The notes beneath the pieces are model-generated. The model made no database searches. It was not told where the DNA came from and saw nothing but the letters and a program-made list of their open reading frames with translations. From Gemmobacter aquaticus (lineage in GTDB: Bacteria > Pseudomonadota > Alphaproteobacteria > Rhodobacterales > Rhodobacteraceae), in the NCBI RefSeq assembly GCF_007859075.1, contig NZ_VOAK01000011.1, positions 310,001 through 374,000 of the forward strand: a DNA stretch of 64,000 nucleotides. The letters are read 5' to 3'. Shown here piece by piece: positions 1 through 9,684 of this stretch. The translations under genes and the position numbers were made by a program. Numbering within the stretch: the first letter of the stretch is position 1; each line of letters begins with the position of its first letter.

Positions 1-690
1 CCGGCCCTCTACAACGCGCAGCAAACCGAAGTCACCGTGACCGCTGATCCGGCCAACTGCTCGTTCCAGTTCAACCCGGTCGGTACCGCCAAGTTCAACA
101 ACAGCTGCGACATCGTGAAGGCGCTGCTGTCGAAGTCCTCGGTCAACGTGAAGACCATCGCTGCCGGCCCTGGCACCATCGCCTCGGTCAAGGTGGGTGA
201 CACGGAAATCCAGGCCTATGACGGCAACACCCTGACCGGTGACGAACTGAAGGCTGCCAAAGCCACCTTCGAAAAGTCGATGAACGATGCGCTGACCGCT
301 GCGGGCTATCCGCTGGTCGCTGCCGACAACACCACGGTTGCAAAAGCGAACCACTTCTTCGACATCTTCAAGGCCCAGAACATCCAGATTGTTCTGATCC
401 TGACCTACCTCATCATCCTGGTGACCATGGTCTACGGTCCGATCGCTGCGATGCTGGTTGAACTCTACCCGACCCGGATCCGCTACTCTGGCCTGTCGCT
501 GCCCTACCACATCGGTAACGGCTGGTTCGGTGGCCTGCTGCCCGCGACCGCCTTCGCGATCTCGGCCCAGTCTGGCAACATCTATGCAGGTCTGTGGTAC
601 GCGATCGTCGTCGCCCTGATGACGGTGGTGATCGGTGCGATCTTCGTGCCCGGTGGCACCCACAAGAAAGACATCTTCGCGGACGAATAA
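1..690 (+). CDS. MFS transporter, MHS/ProP-like, C-terminal part (5' end outside window)
   Basis: The frame is open from the first base, so this is the last 229 codons of a longer gene. The final ~110 residues hold three membrane segments with the sequence YGPIAAMLVELYPTRIRYSG followed by a G-rich stretch ending GGLLPATAF, which matches the last helices of metabolite:H+ symporter (ProP-type) major facilitator proteins. Before these helices lies a soluble stretch of ~115 residues with two cysteines (NCSF and NSCD) and no membrane character. This is unusual for MFS proteins and probably forms a loop domain between two helices. The substrate cannot be read from the sequence. A strong terminator follows directly. 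Confidence 0.8.
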   Translation, partial: PALYNAQQTEVTVTADPANCSFQFNPVGTAKFNNSCDIVKALLSKSSVNVKTIAAGPGTIASVKVGDTEIQAYDGNTLTGDELKAAKATFEKSMNDALTAAGYPLVAADNTTVAKANHFFDIFKAQNIQIVLILTYLIILVTMVYGPIAAMLVELYPTRIRYSGLSLPYHIGNGWFGGLLPATAFAISAQSGNIYAGLWYAIVVALMTVVIGAIFVPGGTHKKDIFADE

Positions 691-703
691 TCCGCGCAGA
701 TCA

Positions 704-735
704 GGGCGGGCCGGTTTTCCGGCCCGCCCGCTTTT
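704..735 (+). terminator. Rho-independent terminator of the MFS gene
   Basis: A perfect 11-bp stem (GGGCGGGCCGG / CCGGCCCGCCC) with a TTTT loop is followed by GCTTTTC. It starts 14 bases after the MFS stop codon. Confidence 0.85.
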
Positions 736-799
736 CATTCGTTAGTCCCTTTGCCCACGTGACAACTCCCGCCGCGCCCGCCTTGAGCACCGAGGCCCC

Positions 800-1189
800 A
801 TGCCAGCCAAACCTGCCCCCATCGGCCGCCGAGTGCTGATCGTCGAGGATGACGATCACATCGCCATGGCCATCGAATGGGTACTGGGGCGGGAAGGGCT
901 GACGCATGATCGTGTTGCGACCGGACGCGATGCCCTGCCGCGGATCCGCGCGACGCATCCTGATCTGGTTCTGCTCGATGTGATGTTGCCCGAAATGTCG
1001 GGCCACGACATTTGCCGCGACCTGAGGCGCGACCCGAGCCTTGCCGATGTGCGCGTTCTGATGATGACCGCGCGCGGCTCGGCCCAGGATCGGCGCCGCG
1101 CGATCGATGAAGGCGCCGACGCCTTTGTGACAAAGCCCTTCGACGTCAAGGACCTGCGGGCCGAGGTGATCCGCCTGCTCAGCCTTTAG
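800..1189 (+). CDS. Stand-alone response regulator (receiver domain only)
   Basis: The 129-residue protein is a single CheY-like receiver with no output domain. The acidic pocket is VEDDD near residue 16, the phospho-acceptor lies in LVLLDVMLPE near residue 58, and the conserved lysine is in TKPFD near residue 111. Such proteins receive phosphate from a histidine kinase and act by protein-protein contact. No kinase gene is adjacent, so the partner is unknown. The 3' end overlaps the convergent small membrane-protein gene by 11 bases. The start is the first ATG of the conserved domain; an obvious strong ribosome-binding site is not visible. Confidence 0.88.
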   Translation: MPAKPAPIGRRVLIVEDDDHIAMAIEWVLGREGLTHDRVATGRDALPRIRATHPDLVLLDVMLPEMSGHDICRDLRRDPSLADVRVLMMTARGSAQDRRRAIDEGADAFVTKPFDVKDLRAEVIRLLSL

Positions 1190-1463
1190 CGGCGCGCAGC
1201 TTCTCTACCAGGGTCCAGAGCACGAGGCCCACGCCCAGTAGGATCAGGTTGGCGATCACACCCGAGGCGACCTGCATCCAGAAAGGCGCGGCGACCGCCG
1301 TGGATGTCGTCAGCGGGATGATCGCTGCAATGAACACGACACCAGCGGCGAGGGGCAGGGCAATGCCGGTGACCGCACGCGTACGCGCGGCAGTGATGAT
1401 CAACCCGATGATCAGGCCAATCCGAAACACATCCCCCAATTGCGCCTGCAAAAGTTCGGTCAT
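1179..1463 (-). CDS. Small membrane protein of unknown function (94 aa)
   Basis: The 94-residue product starts MTELLQAQLGDVF and contains three hydrophobic helices (about residues 14-24, 33-52 and 63-87), ending LVEKLRAAKG. It looks like a conserved inner-membrane protein, but I do not recognise a named family. The frame stays open upstream as antisense of dnaG; the ATG at 1463 was chosen because the membrane-protein character begins there and a GGGGGG tract (complement of 1468-1475) lies just before it. It is convergent with, and overlaps, the receiver-protein gene, and its start is divergent from dnaG. Confidence 0.65.
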   Translation of the reverse strand: MTELLQAQLGDVFRIGLIIGLIITAARTRAVTGIALPLAAGVVFIAAIIPLTTSTAVAAPFWMQVASGVIANLILLGVGLVLWTLVEKLRAAKG

Positions 1464-1530
1464 TCTACCCCCCTCCAGATAGGTCCGCAAAAGACCATAC
1501 CCGGCCCCCCGGCAAACCTCAAACCCCTGT

Positions 1531-1597
1531 TCTTTCCTTTGGAAAATATCCTCGGGGGGAAGGGGCCAGCGGCCCCGCGGGGGGCAGACAGCCCCCC
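1531..1597 (-). repeat. Dispersed intergenic repeat, copy 1
   Basis: It contains, reading the minus strand, a hairpin with a 7-bp GC stem and a TGTCT loop (1579-1597), a GC-rich variable spacer, and the core CCCCCGAGGATATTTTCC (about 1541-1558). The same two blocks recur near 15050, 33420, 33520 and 59440. It lies in the dnaG upstream region. Confidence 0.7.
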
Positions 1598-1661
1598 GTC
1601 CTGCACAGGCGCCATGCGCAGCGCACTGGACTTCGCCCCCGCCTGCACCGATATAGAAAGC

Positions 1662-3656
1662 ATGTCCCTGCCACCCGGATTCCTCGACGAGCTTCGCAAT
1701 CGCGTCACGCTCTCCAGCGTTGTGGGGCGCAAGGTCGTCTGGGATATGCGCAAGTCGAACCAGGCCAAGGGCGACTTCTGGGCACCCTGTCCCTTCCATC
1801 AGGAAAAATCGGCCTCTTTCCACGTCGATGACCGCAAGGGCTTTTACTATTGCTTCGGCTGCCACGCGAAGGGCGATGCGCTGAGCTTTCTGAAAGAGTC
1901 CGAAAACCTGTCCTTCATGGAGGCGGTCGAAATGCTGGCGCGCGAGGCCGGCATGACCATGCCCGCGCGCGACCCGCAAGCCGCGCAAAAGGCTGATCGG
2001 CGCACCCAGTTGGCCGAGGTGATGGAAGAGGCCGTAAGGTTCTACCGACTGCAATTGCGCACGGCCGCCGCGCAGACCGCGCGTGACTATCTGGCCCAGA
2101 AGCGCCGCCTTGCACCCGAGGCGCAGGATCGCTGGGAAATTGGCTGGGCGCCCGACAGCCGTGTGGCGCTGCTCAATGCGTTGAAGGCCAAGGGGGTGGC
2201 GCCTGATCTGATGGTTGACACCGGGCTGATCGCCAGGGGTGATGACGGCAGTCTTTACGACCGGTTCCGAGGGCGGATCATCTTTCCGATCCGCGACGCG
2301 CGCGGACGTGCGATCAGCCTCGGCGGTCGTTCGCTCGATCCCAATGCCCGCGCGAAATACCTCAACGGCCCCGAGACCGAGCTGTTCGACAAGGGGCGCA
2401 ACCTTTTCAACCACGCCCCCGCGCGCGAGGCTTCGGGTAAGGGCCGGCCGCTGATCGTGGCCGAAGGCTATATGGACGTGATCGCCATGGTCGAGGCCGG
2501 TTTTCCGGCATCGGTGGCCCCGCTTGGGACCGCGATTACCGAGGATCAGTTGCGCTTGATGTGGCGTCTGTCGCCAGAGCCGATCATCACGCTTGATGGA
2601 GACACCGCTGGCCAGCGCGCGGCGATGCGGGTGATCGATCTCGCGCTGCCCTTGCTGGAGGCGGGGCAGGGCTTGCGCTTTGCCGTGCTGCCGCAGGGCA
2701 TGGACCCGGACGACCTGATCAAGGCCCGCGGAGCGGCTGCCCTGCAAGAGGTGCTTGATGCCGCCCAGCCCATGGTAAACCTTTTGTGGAAGCGCGAAAC
2801 CGAGGGCCGTGTCTTTGACAGCCCGGAACGCAAGGCCGCGCTGGACAAAAGCTTGCGCGCCGCGCTGAAGACGATCCGCGACCCATCGATCCGCCAGCAC
2901 TATGGCGAAGACATTAAGGAGCTGCGGTGGCAGCTTTTCCGTCAGGGGCGCCGCCCTGCGCGATCGCCCGACCGGCCCTTCGGCAGCCCCGCGCCGTTCC
3001 GGGGTGGCATGCGCGGGGGCAAGATGCAGGCGGTCGAACCCGTGGCCAGCACCCGAGCCTCGCTTCTGGCCACCGCGCCGGAGGAGGAGGCGACCATCTC
3101 TCTCAGGATCTCGGTCGTGCTGGCGACGCTGTGCCTGCATCCCCGGCTGATCGATCGCCACGAAAGCAAGATCGAGCGGATGCCGCTGTCTGACGACCTG
3201 CACATCCAGTTGCGGCAGGTGGTGCTGACGCATGCCCATGACGCCGATCCCGACACCTGCGGTGCCCGGCTGGCACGGGCGGCGGGGCCAGCCCTTGAAA
3301 CACTGCTCCTGCATCCCCAAATCCGCATCCAGCCGCATGTGCGCCGTCCCGATGACGTCGACAGCGCCGAGAAATGCCTCGAGATGGAGTTTGCCAAGCT
3401 TGAGGCGCATTGGGGCGCCGAGCAGGAACTGCGGGAGGCCGTGGAAGACATCGAAGGCTTGGCCGATGAAGGGCTGACCTGGCGGGTAGGTCAGGCTGCC
3501 CGTGCGCGTGTCGAGGCTGATCGCGGCCCTGAAGCCGCCCGCGCCGAGGGGGTGATCGCCCCCAACGGCGTTGAACTAGACAGGGAAGAGCTAGACCATG
3601 CACAGAAAACTTGGGCCAGCATCGACTTTACCCGCGGTGGAAAGTCCCGCCACTAG
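1662..3656 (+). CDS. dnaG: DNA primase DnaG
   Basis: DnaG synthesises the RNA primers for DNA replication at the fork. The 664-residue product has the N-terminal CHC2 zinc finger (C43, H46, C64, C67 within APCPFH and YYCFGC), a catalytic core, and the TOPRIM motifs VAEGYMDV (E268) and LDGDTAGQ (D312, D314). The C-terminal third is the poorly conserved DnaB-interacting region. The start MSLPPGFLDEL is the usual alphaproteobacterial DnaG beginning; the frame is open further upstream but covers a repeat element. The gene is followed 123 bp later by rpoD, the classical order of the macromolecular-synthesis operon, here without rpsU. Confidence 0.97.
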   Translation: MSLPPGFLDELRNRVTLSSVVGRKVVWDMRKSNQAKGDFWAPCPFHQEKSASFHVDDRKGFYYCFGCHAKGDALSFLKESENLSFMEAVEMLAREAGMTMPARDPQAAQKADRRTQLAEVMEEAVRFYRLQLRTAAAQTARDYLAQKRRLAPEAQDRWEIGWAPDSRVALLNALKAKGVAPDLMVDTGLIARGDDGSLYDRFRGRIIFPIRDARGRAISLGGRSLDPNARAKYLNGPETELFDKGRNLFNHAPAREASGKGRPLIVAEGYMDVIAMVEAGFPASVAPLGTAITEDQLRLMWRLSPEPIITLDGDTAGQRAAMRVIDLALPLLEAGQGLRFAVLPQGMDPDDLIKARGAAALQEVLDAAQPMVNLLWKRETEGRVFDSPERKAALDKSLRAALKTIRDPSIRQHYGEDIKELRWQLFRQGRRPARSPDRPFGSPAPFRGGMRGGKMQAVEPVASTRASLLATAPEEEATISLRISVVLATLCLHPRLIDRHESKIERMPLSDDLHIQLRQVVLTHAHDADPDTCGARLARAAGPALETLLLHPQIRIQPHVRRPDDVDSAEKCLEMEFAKLEAHWGAEQELREAVEDIEGLADEGLTWRVGQAARARVEADRGPEAARAEGVIAPNGVELDREELDHAQKTWASIDFTRGGKSRH

Positions 3657-3707
3657 GGCCTGTTGCACCCAAGGGCTGTGCAAAGTACGCACCCCCCTTG
3701 CCCTTCC

Positions 3708-3762
3708 TTGATTCGCAGGGTTGATTCGTAACCCGACCCGATTGATTCGGTCTTACTGATTC
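3708..3762 (+). promoter_or_regulatory. Cluster of four GATTC (GANTC) sites upstream of rpoD
   Basis: GATTC occurs at 3710, 3723, 3744 and 3758, three times as the longer direct repeat TTGATTCG. GANTC is the CcrM methylation target in Alphaproteobacteria and is read by GcrA. Four in 53 bp is far above chance in high-GC DNA. The cluster ends 18 bases before the rpoD ATG, so it overlaps the leader and possibly the promoter. Confidence 0.5.
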
Positions 3763-3779
3763 CGGCCCCAGGAGCACCC

Positions 3780-5777
3780 ATGGTCAAAGACACCGACGAC
3801 GGCAAACCCGAGGATCAGGAGGCCGATGTCTCGCTGGACATGAGCCAGGCTGCGGTCAAGCGCATGATCGCCGACGCGCGTGAGCGTGGCTACATTACCT
3901 ATGACCAGCTGAACGCCGCCCTGCCGCCGGAGCAAGCCTCGTCCGAACAGATCGAGGATGTGATGGCGATGCTCTCGGAAATGGGCATCAACGTCGTCGA
4001 CGGGGAAGAGGCCGAAGAGGGTGAGACGGGGGGCGAGCTTGTCGATACGTCCTCTGGCTCGCGCGAAGTGGCGATTGCGGGTGGCCCGGCGGAAACGCTC
4101 GACCGCACGGACGACCCCGTGCGCATGTACCTGCGCGAAATGGGCTCGGTGGAGCTTCTGTCGCGCGAGGGCGAGATTGCCATCGCCAAGCGCATCGAGG
4201 CCGGCCGGAACACGATGATTGCCGGGTTGTGCGAAAGCCCGCTGACATTTCAGGCTATCACCATCTGGCGCGAGGAACTTCTGAGCGAAGATATCCTGCT
4301 GCGTGACGTGATCGATCTGGAGGCCACCTTCGGCCGTTCGCTCGACGGCGATGACGAGTTGGGCGGTCTGGAAGAGGTCGACATTTCGGCGGCTGCACCG
4401 GCTGCCGCACCGCGCCGTGCGGCATCGTCCGAGCCAGAGCTTGACGCGGACGGCAACCCGATCTCGCGTGCCGAGGATGAGGACGAGGAAGACGACGGCG
4501 CCAGCATGTCGCTTGCCGCGATGGAAAACGCCCTGCGCCCGAAAGTGCTCGAGACGCTGGAGCGGATCGCGCATGACTACGAGATCCTGTCGGACATGCA
4601 GGACCGCCGGATGCACGCAACCATGAACGGCACCGCCGCGCGCTTCAGCGCCGATGAAGAGGCGACCTATCAGAAGCTGCGTTCCGAGGTTGTGCAGCTG
4701 GTGAACGAGCTTCACTTGCACAACAACCGGATCGAGGCGCTGATCGACCAGCTTTACGGCATCAACAAGCGGATCATGTCGATCAACTCGGGCATGGTGA
4801 AGCTGGCCGACGCGGCACGCATCAACCGCCGCGAGTTCATCGACGAGTATCAGGGCCGGGAGCTTGACCCGACCTGGATCGACAGCATGGCCGCGAAGGC
4901 GGGGCGTGGCTGGCAGACGCTGGTCGAAAAGAGCCGCGACAAGCTGGAAGAGCTGCGCGCCGACATGCAGCAGATCGGCCAATACGTCGGCGTGGACATC
5001 AGCGAATTCCGCCGCATCGTGAGCCAGGTCCAGAAGGGCGAAAAAGAGGCGCGTCAGGCCAAGAAGGAAATGGTCGAGGCCAACCTGCGTCTCGTGATCT
5101 CGATTGCCAAGAAATACACCAACCGCGGCCTGCAGTTCCTGGACCTGATCCAGGAAGGCAACATCGGTCTGATGAAGGCGGTCGACAAGTTCGAATACCG
5201 TCGCGGCTACAAGTTCTCGACCTATGCGACCTGGTGGATCCGTCAGGCCATCACCCGCTCGATCGCCGATCAGGCGCGCACCATCCGTATCCCGGTGCAT
5301 ATGATCGAAACGATCAACAAGCTGGTGCGTACCGGCCGCCAGATGCTGCATGAGATCGGCCGCGAGCCCACGCCGGAAGAGCTGGCCGAAAAGCTGCAGA
5401 TGCCGCTGGAGAAGGTTCGCAAGGTGATGAAGATCGCCAAGGAACCCATCAGCCTTGAAACCCCGATCGGGGATGAAGAGGACAGCCAGCTGGGCGATTT
5501 CATCCAGGATACCAACGCGATCCTGCCGCTCGACAGCGCCATTCAGGAAAACCTGAAGGAAACCACGACCCGCGTTCTGGCCAGCCTGACCCCGCGCGAA
5601 GAGCGTGTGCTGCGCATGCGCTTTGGCATCGGCATGAACACCGACCACACGCTTGAAGAGGTGGGCCAGCAGTTCAGCGTTACGCGCGAACGGATCCGTC
5701 AGATTGAGGCCAAGGCCCTGCGCAAGCTGAAACACCCCAGTCGGTCGCGCAAGCTGCGCAGCTTCCTCGACCAGTGA
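3780..5777 (+). CDS. rpoD: Primary sigma factor RpoD (sigma-70)
   Basis: This is the housekeeping sigma factor that directs RNA polymerase to most promoters. The 665-residue protein has region 1.1 at the N-terminus, an acidic non-conserved insert (about residues 200-245), region 1.2 ([11 protein letters not shown]), regions 2.1-2.4 ending in [19 protein letters not shown], region 3, and region 4 with [17 protein letters not shown]. Length and order are typical of alphaproteobacterial RpoD. An AGGAG ribosome-binding site lies seven bases before the ATG. It follows dnaG and is closed by a terminator. Confidence 0.98.
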   Translation: MVKDTDDGKPEDQEADVSLDMSQAAVKRMIADARERGYITYDQLNAALPPEQASSEQIEDVMAMLSEMGINVVDGEEAEEGETGGELVDTSSGSREVAIAGGPAETLDRTDDPVRMYLREMGSVELLSREGEIAIAKRIEAGRNTMIAGLCESPLTFQAITIWREELLSEDILLRDVIDLEATFGRSLDGDDELGGLEEVDISAAAPAAAPRRAASSEPELDADGNPISRAEDEDEEDDGASMSLAAMENALRPKVLETLERIAHDYEILSDMQDRRMHATMNGTAARFSADEEATYQKLRSEVVQLVNELHLHNNRIEALIDQLYGINKRIMSINSGMVKLADAARINRREFIDEYQGRELDPTWIDSMAAKAGRGWQTLVEKSRDKLEELRADMQQIGQYVGVDISEFRRIVSQVQKGEKEARQAKKEMVEANLRLVISIAKKYTNRGLQFLDLIQEGNIGLMKAVDKFEYRRGYKFSTYATWWIRQAITRSIADQARTIRIPVHMIETINKLVRTGRQMLHEIGREPTPEELAEKLQMPLEKVRKVMKIAKEPISLETPIGDEEDSQLGDFIQDTNAILPLDSAIQENLKETTTRVLASLTPREERVLRMRFGIGMNTDHTLEEVGQQFSVTRERIRQIEAKALRKLKHPSRSRKLRSFLDQ

Positions 5778-5780
5778 ACG

Positions 5781-5806
5781 AAAGGGCGCCCGGGAGGCGC
5801 CCTTTT
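5781..5806 (+). terminator. Rho-independent terminator of rpoD
   Basis: A stem built from AAAGGGCGCC and GGCGCCCTTTT with a five-base loop begins 4 bases after the rpoD stop codon. It also touches the 3' end of the convergent ribD gene and could serve both directions. Confidence 0.8.
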
Positions 5807-6909
5807 CATATTCCGAACTGCCAGCGTGTCAGCGTGTCGGCACCAACGGGCGCCACGTCGATAAGGGTCAGGCGCGGTGCATCGGACAGGGCGCCAAGAT
5901 CCAGACCACCAAGTGCTGCGCGCCCCTCGGCCCCGATCAGGGCGCCAGCGCCGAAATGCGCAAGTTCATCGACCAGATTCGCACGGATCAACGCGGCGGC
6001 AAGATCGGCGCCCCCTTCGCAGAAGATGCGGGTCAGCCCCTCAGCCGCGAGGTGCCGCAGAGCGGCGGTCAGGTCGGTATGACCCTCCCGCTCGGGCACT
6101 TCGATCAGGTGTGCTCCGGTGCTGGCCCAGTCTGTGCGGGCAGCGTCCGTTGCGGCAGCGGTATGGATCATCCAGACTGGCACCGCGCGGGCGGTGCGCC
6201 CGAGACGGCTGTCTGTACTGTGGCGCAGATGGCTGTCGATCACGATGCGGATGGGTTGGCGCGCCGCGCCCATGTCGCGCACCGTCAGGTCTGGGTCATC
6301 GGCGCGCGCCGTGCCAGAACCAACCATGACCGCGTCATGCCGCATCCGCATGGCGTGCACCGCGCGGCGCGCCTGCGGCCCGGTGATCCAGCGGCTTTCG
6401 CCGCTTGCTGTCGCGATACGCCCGTCGATGGTGGTGGCAAGCTTCAGCGTGACGAAGGGCAGGCCCCGCTCCACGCGTTTCAGAAAGCCTGCGTTCATGG
6501 CCCGTGCCTCGGGGCCGCAGACGCCCTCGATGACCTCGATCCCCGCCGCGCGCAGCATCTGGTGGCCACGCCCGGCAACCCGAGGGTCAGGGTCTGTCAG
6601 CGCAGTGACAACGCGCGCGACTCCCGCCTCGATCAACCCCTCGGCACAGGGGGGGGTGTGGCCATGATGGGCGCAGGGCTCCAACGTGACATAGGCTGTG
6701 GCACCGCGGGCGAGAGGGCCCGCCTGATCCAGCGCCCGACGTTCGGCGTGGGGGCGGCCACCCGGCTGGGTCCAGCCGCGCCCCACTATGCGGTCTCCAA
6801 AGGGACCGCGTGTCACGATGACACAACCCACCGCCGGGTTGGGCCATGTATTCCCAAGCCCCCGCGCCGCCAGCGCAAGGGCCGTTCGCATGTGGTCGTG
6901 ATCACTCAC
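5806..6909 (-). CDS. ribD: Bifunctional riboflavin biosynthesis deaminase/reductase RibD
   Basis: RibD deaminates the pyrimidine formed from GTP and then reduces its ribosyl side chain, two early steps of riboflavin synthesis. The 367-residue product has the N-terminal zinc deaminase with HAE (PHAERRALD) and PC...C ([16 protein letters not shown]), then the reductase domain containing RPIRIVIDS and the late [12 protein letters not shown] motif. Both halves are full length. The ATG overlaps the nrdR stop codon by 4 bases, so nrdR and ribD are probably translated together. Confidence 0.96.
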   Translation of the reverse strand: MSDHDHMRTALALAARGLGNTWPNPAVGCVIVTRGPFGDRIVGRGWTQPGGRPHAERRALDQAGPLARGATAYVTLEPCAHHGHTPPCAEGLIEAGVARVVTALTDPDPRVAGRGHQMLRAAGIEVIEGVCGPEARAMNAGFLKRVERGLPFVTLKLATTIDGRIATASGESRWITGPQARRAVHAMRMRHDAVMVGSGTARADDPDLTVRDMGAARQPIRIVIDSHLRHSTDSRLGRTARAVPVWMIHTAAATDAARTDWASTGAHLIEVPEREGHTDLTAALRHLAAEGLTRIFCEGGADLAAALIRANLVDELAHFGAGALIGAEGRAALGGLDLGALSDAPRLTLIDVAPVGADTLTRWQFGI

Positions 6910-7376
6910 TCTTCGGTCGTGCCCGGTGCCGGGCGCAGCTCGGAGACGAACTTGTCAAAGTCGTCCGCCGCCTGGAAATTCTTGTACACACTGGCGAAAC
7001 GCACATAGGCCACGGTGTCGATCCGCGCGAGGCTTTCCATCACGATCTCGCCGATGGTGCGCGAGGGGATGTCGGTCTCTCCCAGACTCTCCAGCCGACG
7101 CACGATGCCGCTGATCATCTGGTCGATGCGTTCGGGGTCGATCGGGCGTTTCTGCATGGCGATGCGGATGGACCGTTCCAGCTTGTCCCGGTCAAAATCC
7201 TCGCGTTTGCCGCTGGATTTGATGACGACCAGATCGCGAAGCTGCACACGTTCATAGGTGGTGAAGCGGCCGCCACAGGCCGGGCAAAAGCGCCGGCGCC
7301 GGATCGAGACATGATCCTCGGCCGGTCGGCTGTCCTTCACCTGGGTGTCAATGTTGCCGCAGAATGGGCAGCGCAT
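6906..7376 (-). CDS. nrdR: Transcriptional repressor NrdR
   Basis: NrdR is the ATP/dATP-sensing repressor of ribonucleotide reductase genes. The 156-residue protein has the zinc ribbon C3-C6 ... C31-C34 (MRCPFC and FCPACGG) followed by the ATP-cone (about residues 45-140, beginning [15 protein letters not shown]). Length matches the family. It is the first gene of an nrdR-ribD pair. In many relatives glyA precedes nrdR; here glyA lies about 36 kb away. Confidence 0.96.
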   Translation of the reverse strand: MRCPFCGNIDTQVKDSRPAEDHVSIRRRRFCPACGGRFTTYERVQLRDLVVIKSSGKREDFDRDKLERSIRIAMQKRPIDPERIDQMISGIVRRLESLGETDIPSRTIGEIVMESLARIDTVAYVRFASVYKNFQAADDFDKFVSELRPAPGTTEE

Positions 7377-7442
7377 ATGGCCGTCCCCCTTGTTCCTGAC
7401 TGTCCTGCCTATCGTCCGGGGTTTCTTGGGTTCGGACCCCGG

Positions 7443-7451
7443 TTATCCACA
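7443..7451 (+). promoter_or_regulatory. Isolated perfect DnaA box (TTATCCACA)
   Basis: The 9-mer TTATCCACA occurs upstream of nrdR, in the gap between nrdR and the asmA-like gene. A second copy lies at 17368. Isolated DnaA boxes can influence nucleotide-metabolism genes, but a single 9-mer is weak evidence. Confidence 0.3.
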
Positions 7452-7555
7452 GACCCTAGCGCAAGGCCGCAGGGCTCGCATAGCCGGAAAATCCGACCGC
7501 AGAATATAGCGCTTGCACTGTGGCCGCGCGGACTCAGACAGGCGTGGGCTTACGG

Positions 7556-9511
7556 TCAGTTGCTGCCGCCAAGCGCGTCGCGCAGCAGCCGTTCGGCCTC
7601 GGCGGCCACCGCCTCTTGCGCGCGGCGGCGGGCGGCGTCCTCAAGGCTTTCGTCCGCGTTCCGCTCTACCCCGAGCTTCTGGCGTGCGAGTTCCTCAAGC
7701 CGGGTCTTGGCGGCCTCTTCGGCGCGGCGGCGTTCGGTCCTGGCGCGTTCGCTGGCAAGCCATTCCAGATCGAGCCGCACGTTGGGTTGCCCCCATGGGC
7801 CCGAGATCAGGACAGGGACGGTCAAAGACTGCGTCTGCGACTGGCTGATGGTCAGACTGGGCAGCAGCCGGTAGTTCACCCGGCGCTCTCCCAGATCGAC
7901 CTGACCCTTGCCCGTCGCGGCAAAGACATCGCCTGTCAGCACCAGATCGTCACTTTTCGCGACACCGTCCTTGATCGCCGCGCTGATCGTCAGCGCGCTG
8001 AACAGGGTCTTGCGCCCTTCGCCGACATAGCCGGGGTCCATGGTGCGCAGCATGCCCACCACGTCAAATCCCACCAACTCACCCTTGCCCATGCGCAGCG
8101 CCACGGTGCCCGACAAGTTGCGCATCAGCGCGGCAAGGGTCTGGCCCGAGGCCAGCAGATCGATCGTGGCATGCGCCTTTCCTGCCAGCCGCGCCGTGCC
8201 CACAACATCGGTCAGCAGGGGTTGAAGGTCTGCCCCGTCAAGCTGCAGCGCGGCGCTTGACGAAAGCCCCTTACGTGCGTTCACGACGATCTTGCCCGCC
8301 AGCGTACCGCCATAGAACTCGGCCTCATCAATGCCGATGACGGCGCGGGCGTTGTCGAGCGTCAGGCGCGCGCGCGTCGGACCAAGTCCCAGCCCGCCTG
8401 CGCGGATTGAACCTGCAGTCAGCGTCACCTCGGCATCCAGAAGCCCAAGCGCGCGACCGTCGATCTTGTCGGTGGACCAGCCCGTATCAGAGCCTGTGCC
8501 CGAACCGCCACCCGAGGCGCCAAGCGTCAGCGCATCAACGGCGACGGTCGCAACCAGTCGTGGGCGGCTCTGGCCGGGCTCCCACGTGCCATCCACCTGC
8601 CACGTCCGGTCGTCGGCCAGTATCTCGGCGTCGCGCAGACGGACTGTGCCATCAGGGCGCAGCGTGATCTGACCCTTTGCCGCAAGGCTGCGGGCGCCAA
8701 AGCCTTGCGGCAGATCGGGCAGGGCGGCGCCCGTCAGGCGGCCGAGCGTCTCGCGGTCATTGACCGACAGGTTCAGCGTGCCTTCTGCGGTTGTGGGGGC
8801 GGTGCCGGCCTTTCCCTTGAATGTCAGGGTGTTTCCACCGGTCTTGAGCGCCAGATCAAGAGCCACTGGATTGCCCTCAAGAAACCGAGACAGGGCATCG
8901 ACCCCGGCTTCGGCATCAATCGTCTGGCCGCGGTATTCGGCCGAGCCTGCAATTTGCACGGGGCCTGCGAAATCCGGGATGGCGGTCGCGGCCTCGATCT
9001 TCTCAAGCGTGAAGGCATCCTTGGCGCCGCCGTCACGCAAGCGCAGCCGCCCGTCGCTGATCGTCATCGACCCAAGGGTGATCTTGCGATCGGGGCCGGC
9101 GGTCGCGCCTTGGGGGGCGTCTGACGGTGGCGCGAATTCCCAGTTCACCTTGCCATCACGCGTTCGTTCCAGCAGCACGTCGGGCCGGGTCAGGCTGATC
9201 TCGGTGATCTGCAGATGGCCTGAAAGCGCTGCCGCCACGTCAAGGCCGATGCTGATGCGGTCTGCCGTCAGCATCTGTGGCTCAGACCCCCAGTCGGCAT
9301 TGCTGATACTGACCGGCCCGGCCGAGACGCCGAGCACAGGCCAGAGCGCCACCTTGGCGCCGCTGCCGATCTGGATCTTGCGGCCTGTGGCTTCGGCGAA
9401 TCTGTTGGCGGCAAGGTTGAGGACGGCGTCCTTCGGCATCAGGATGACCATCCCGCCCAGAAGCACGACCAGAACCATCAGGGACATCGCTGCCCGAACA
9501 AGCCACCGCAC
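7556..9511 (-). CDS. AsmA family protein
   Basis: The protein has one N-terminal membrane anchor (AAMSLMVLVVLLGGMVIL) followed by a long periplasmic, beta-rich region with the AsmA-like features GRKIQIG, PVLGVSAGPVSISN and a C-terminal repeat RVNYRLLPSLTIS...VPVLISGPWGQP. AsmA proteins are thought to act in outer-membrane assembly or lipid transport. The C-terminal ~80 residues are highly charged and probably coiled coil. A GTG at 9511 was chosen as start because AGGAGG stands eight bases before it; an upstream in-frame start at 9568 lacks that signal. This gives 651 residues. It is divergent from rimO. Confidence 0.85.
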   Translation of the reverse strand: MRWLVRAAMSLMVLVVLLGGMVILMPKDAVLNLAANRFAEATGRKIQIGSGAKVALWPVLGVSAGPVSISNADWGSEPQMLTADRISIGLDVAAALSGHLQITEISLTRPDVLLERTRDGKVNWEFAPPSDAPQGATAGPDRKITLGSMTISDGRLRLRDGGAKDAFTLEKIEAATAIPDFAGPVQIAGSAEYRGQTIDAEAGVDALSRFLEGNPVALDLALKTGGNTLTFKGKAGTAPTTAEGTLNLSVNDRETLGRLTGAALPDLPQGFGARSLAAKGQITLRPDGTVRLRDAEILADDRTWQVDGTWEPGQSRPRLVATVAVDALTLGASGGGSGTGSDTGWSTDKIDGRALGLLDAEVTLTAGSIRAGGLGLGPTRARLTLDNARAVIGIDEAEFYGGTLAGKIVVNARKGLSSSAALQLDGADLQPLLTDVVGTARLAGKAHATIDLLASGQTLAALMRNLSGTVALRMGKGELVGFDVVGMLRTMDPGYVGEGRKTLFSALTISAAIKDGVAKSDDLVLTGDVFAATGKGQVDLGERRVNYRLLPSLTISQSQTQSLTVPVLISGPWGQPNVRLDLEWLASERARTERRRAEEAAKTRLEELARQKLGVERNADESLEDAARRRAQEAVAAEAERLLRDALGGSN

Positions 9512-9684
9512 CTGCCAGTCCTCCTGCCTGTTTTTCCAGAATCTAGGCGCTGCGCGGGGTTGCAGCAATCCCTTGGCGCAAGACAGGCGGTGCTTTGCTT
9601 GTATGCGTCGCCTGTATCCGGACAGGCAAAGCGGTAATGCAGCGCCCCTTTGCGCTTTGCACCGTGCATCGTTATATGGGGCGC

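Noticed and set aside
1179-3410. Long minus-strand frame of 743 residues across dnaG
   Set aside because: It is the antisense shadow of dnaG, except for the last 94 codons, which are a real small gene (1179-1463). High GC gives long open antisense frames.
3753-5735. 660-residue minus-strand frame across rpoD
   Set aside because: Antisense shadow of rpoD; the rpoD protein has all sigma-70 regions, while the antisense product has no recognisable domain.
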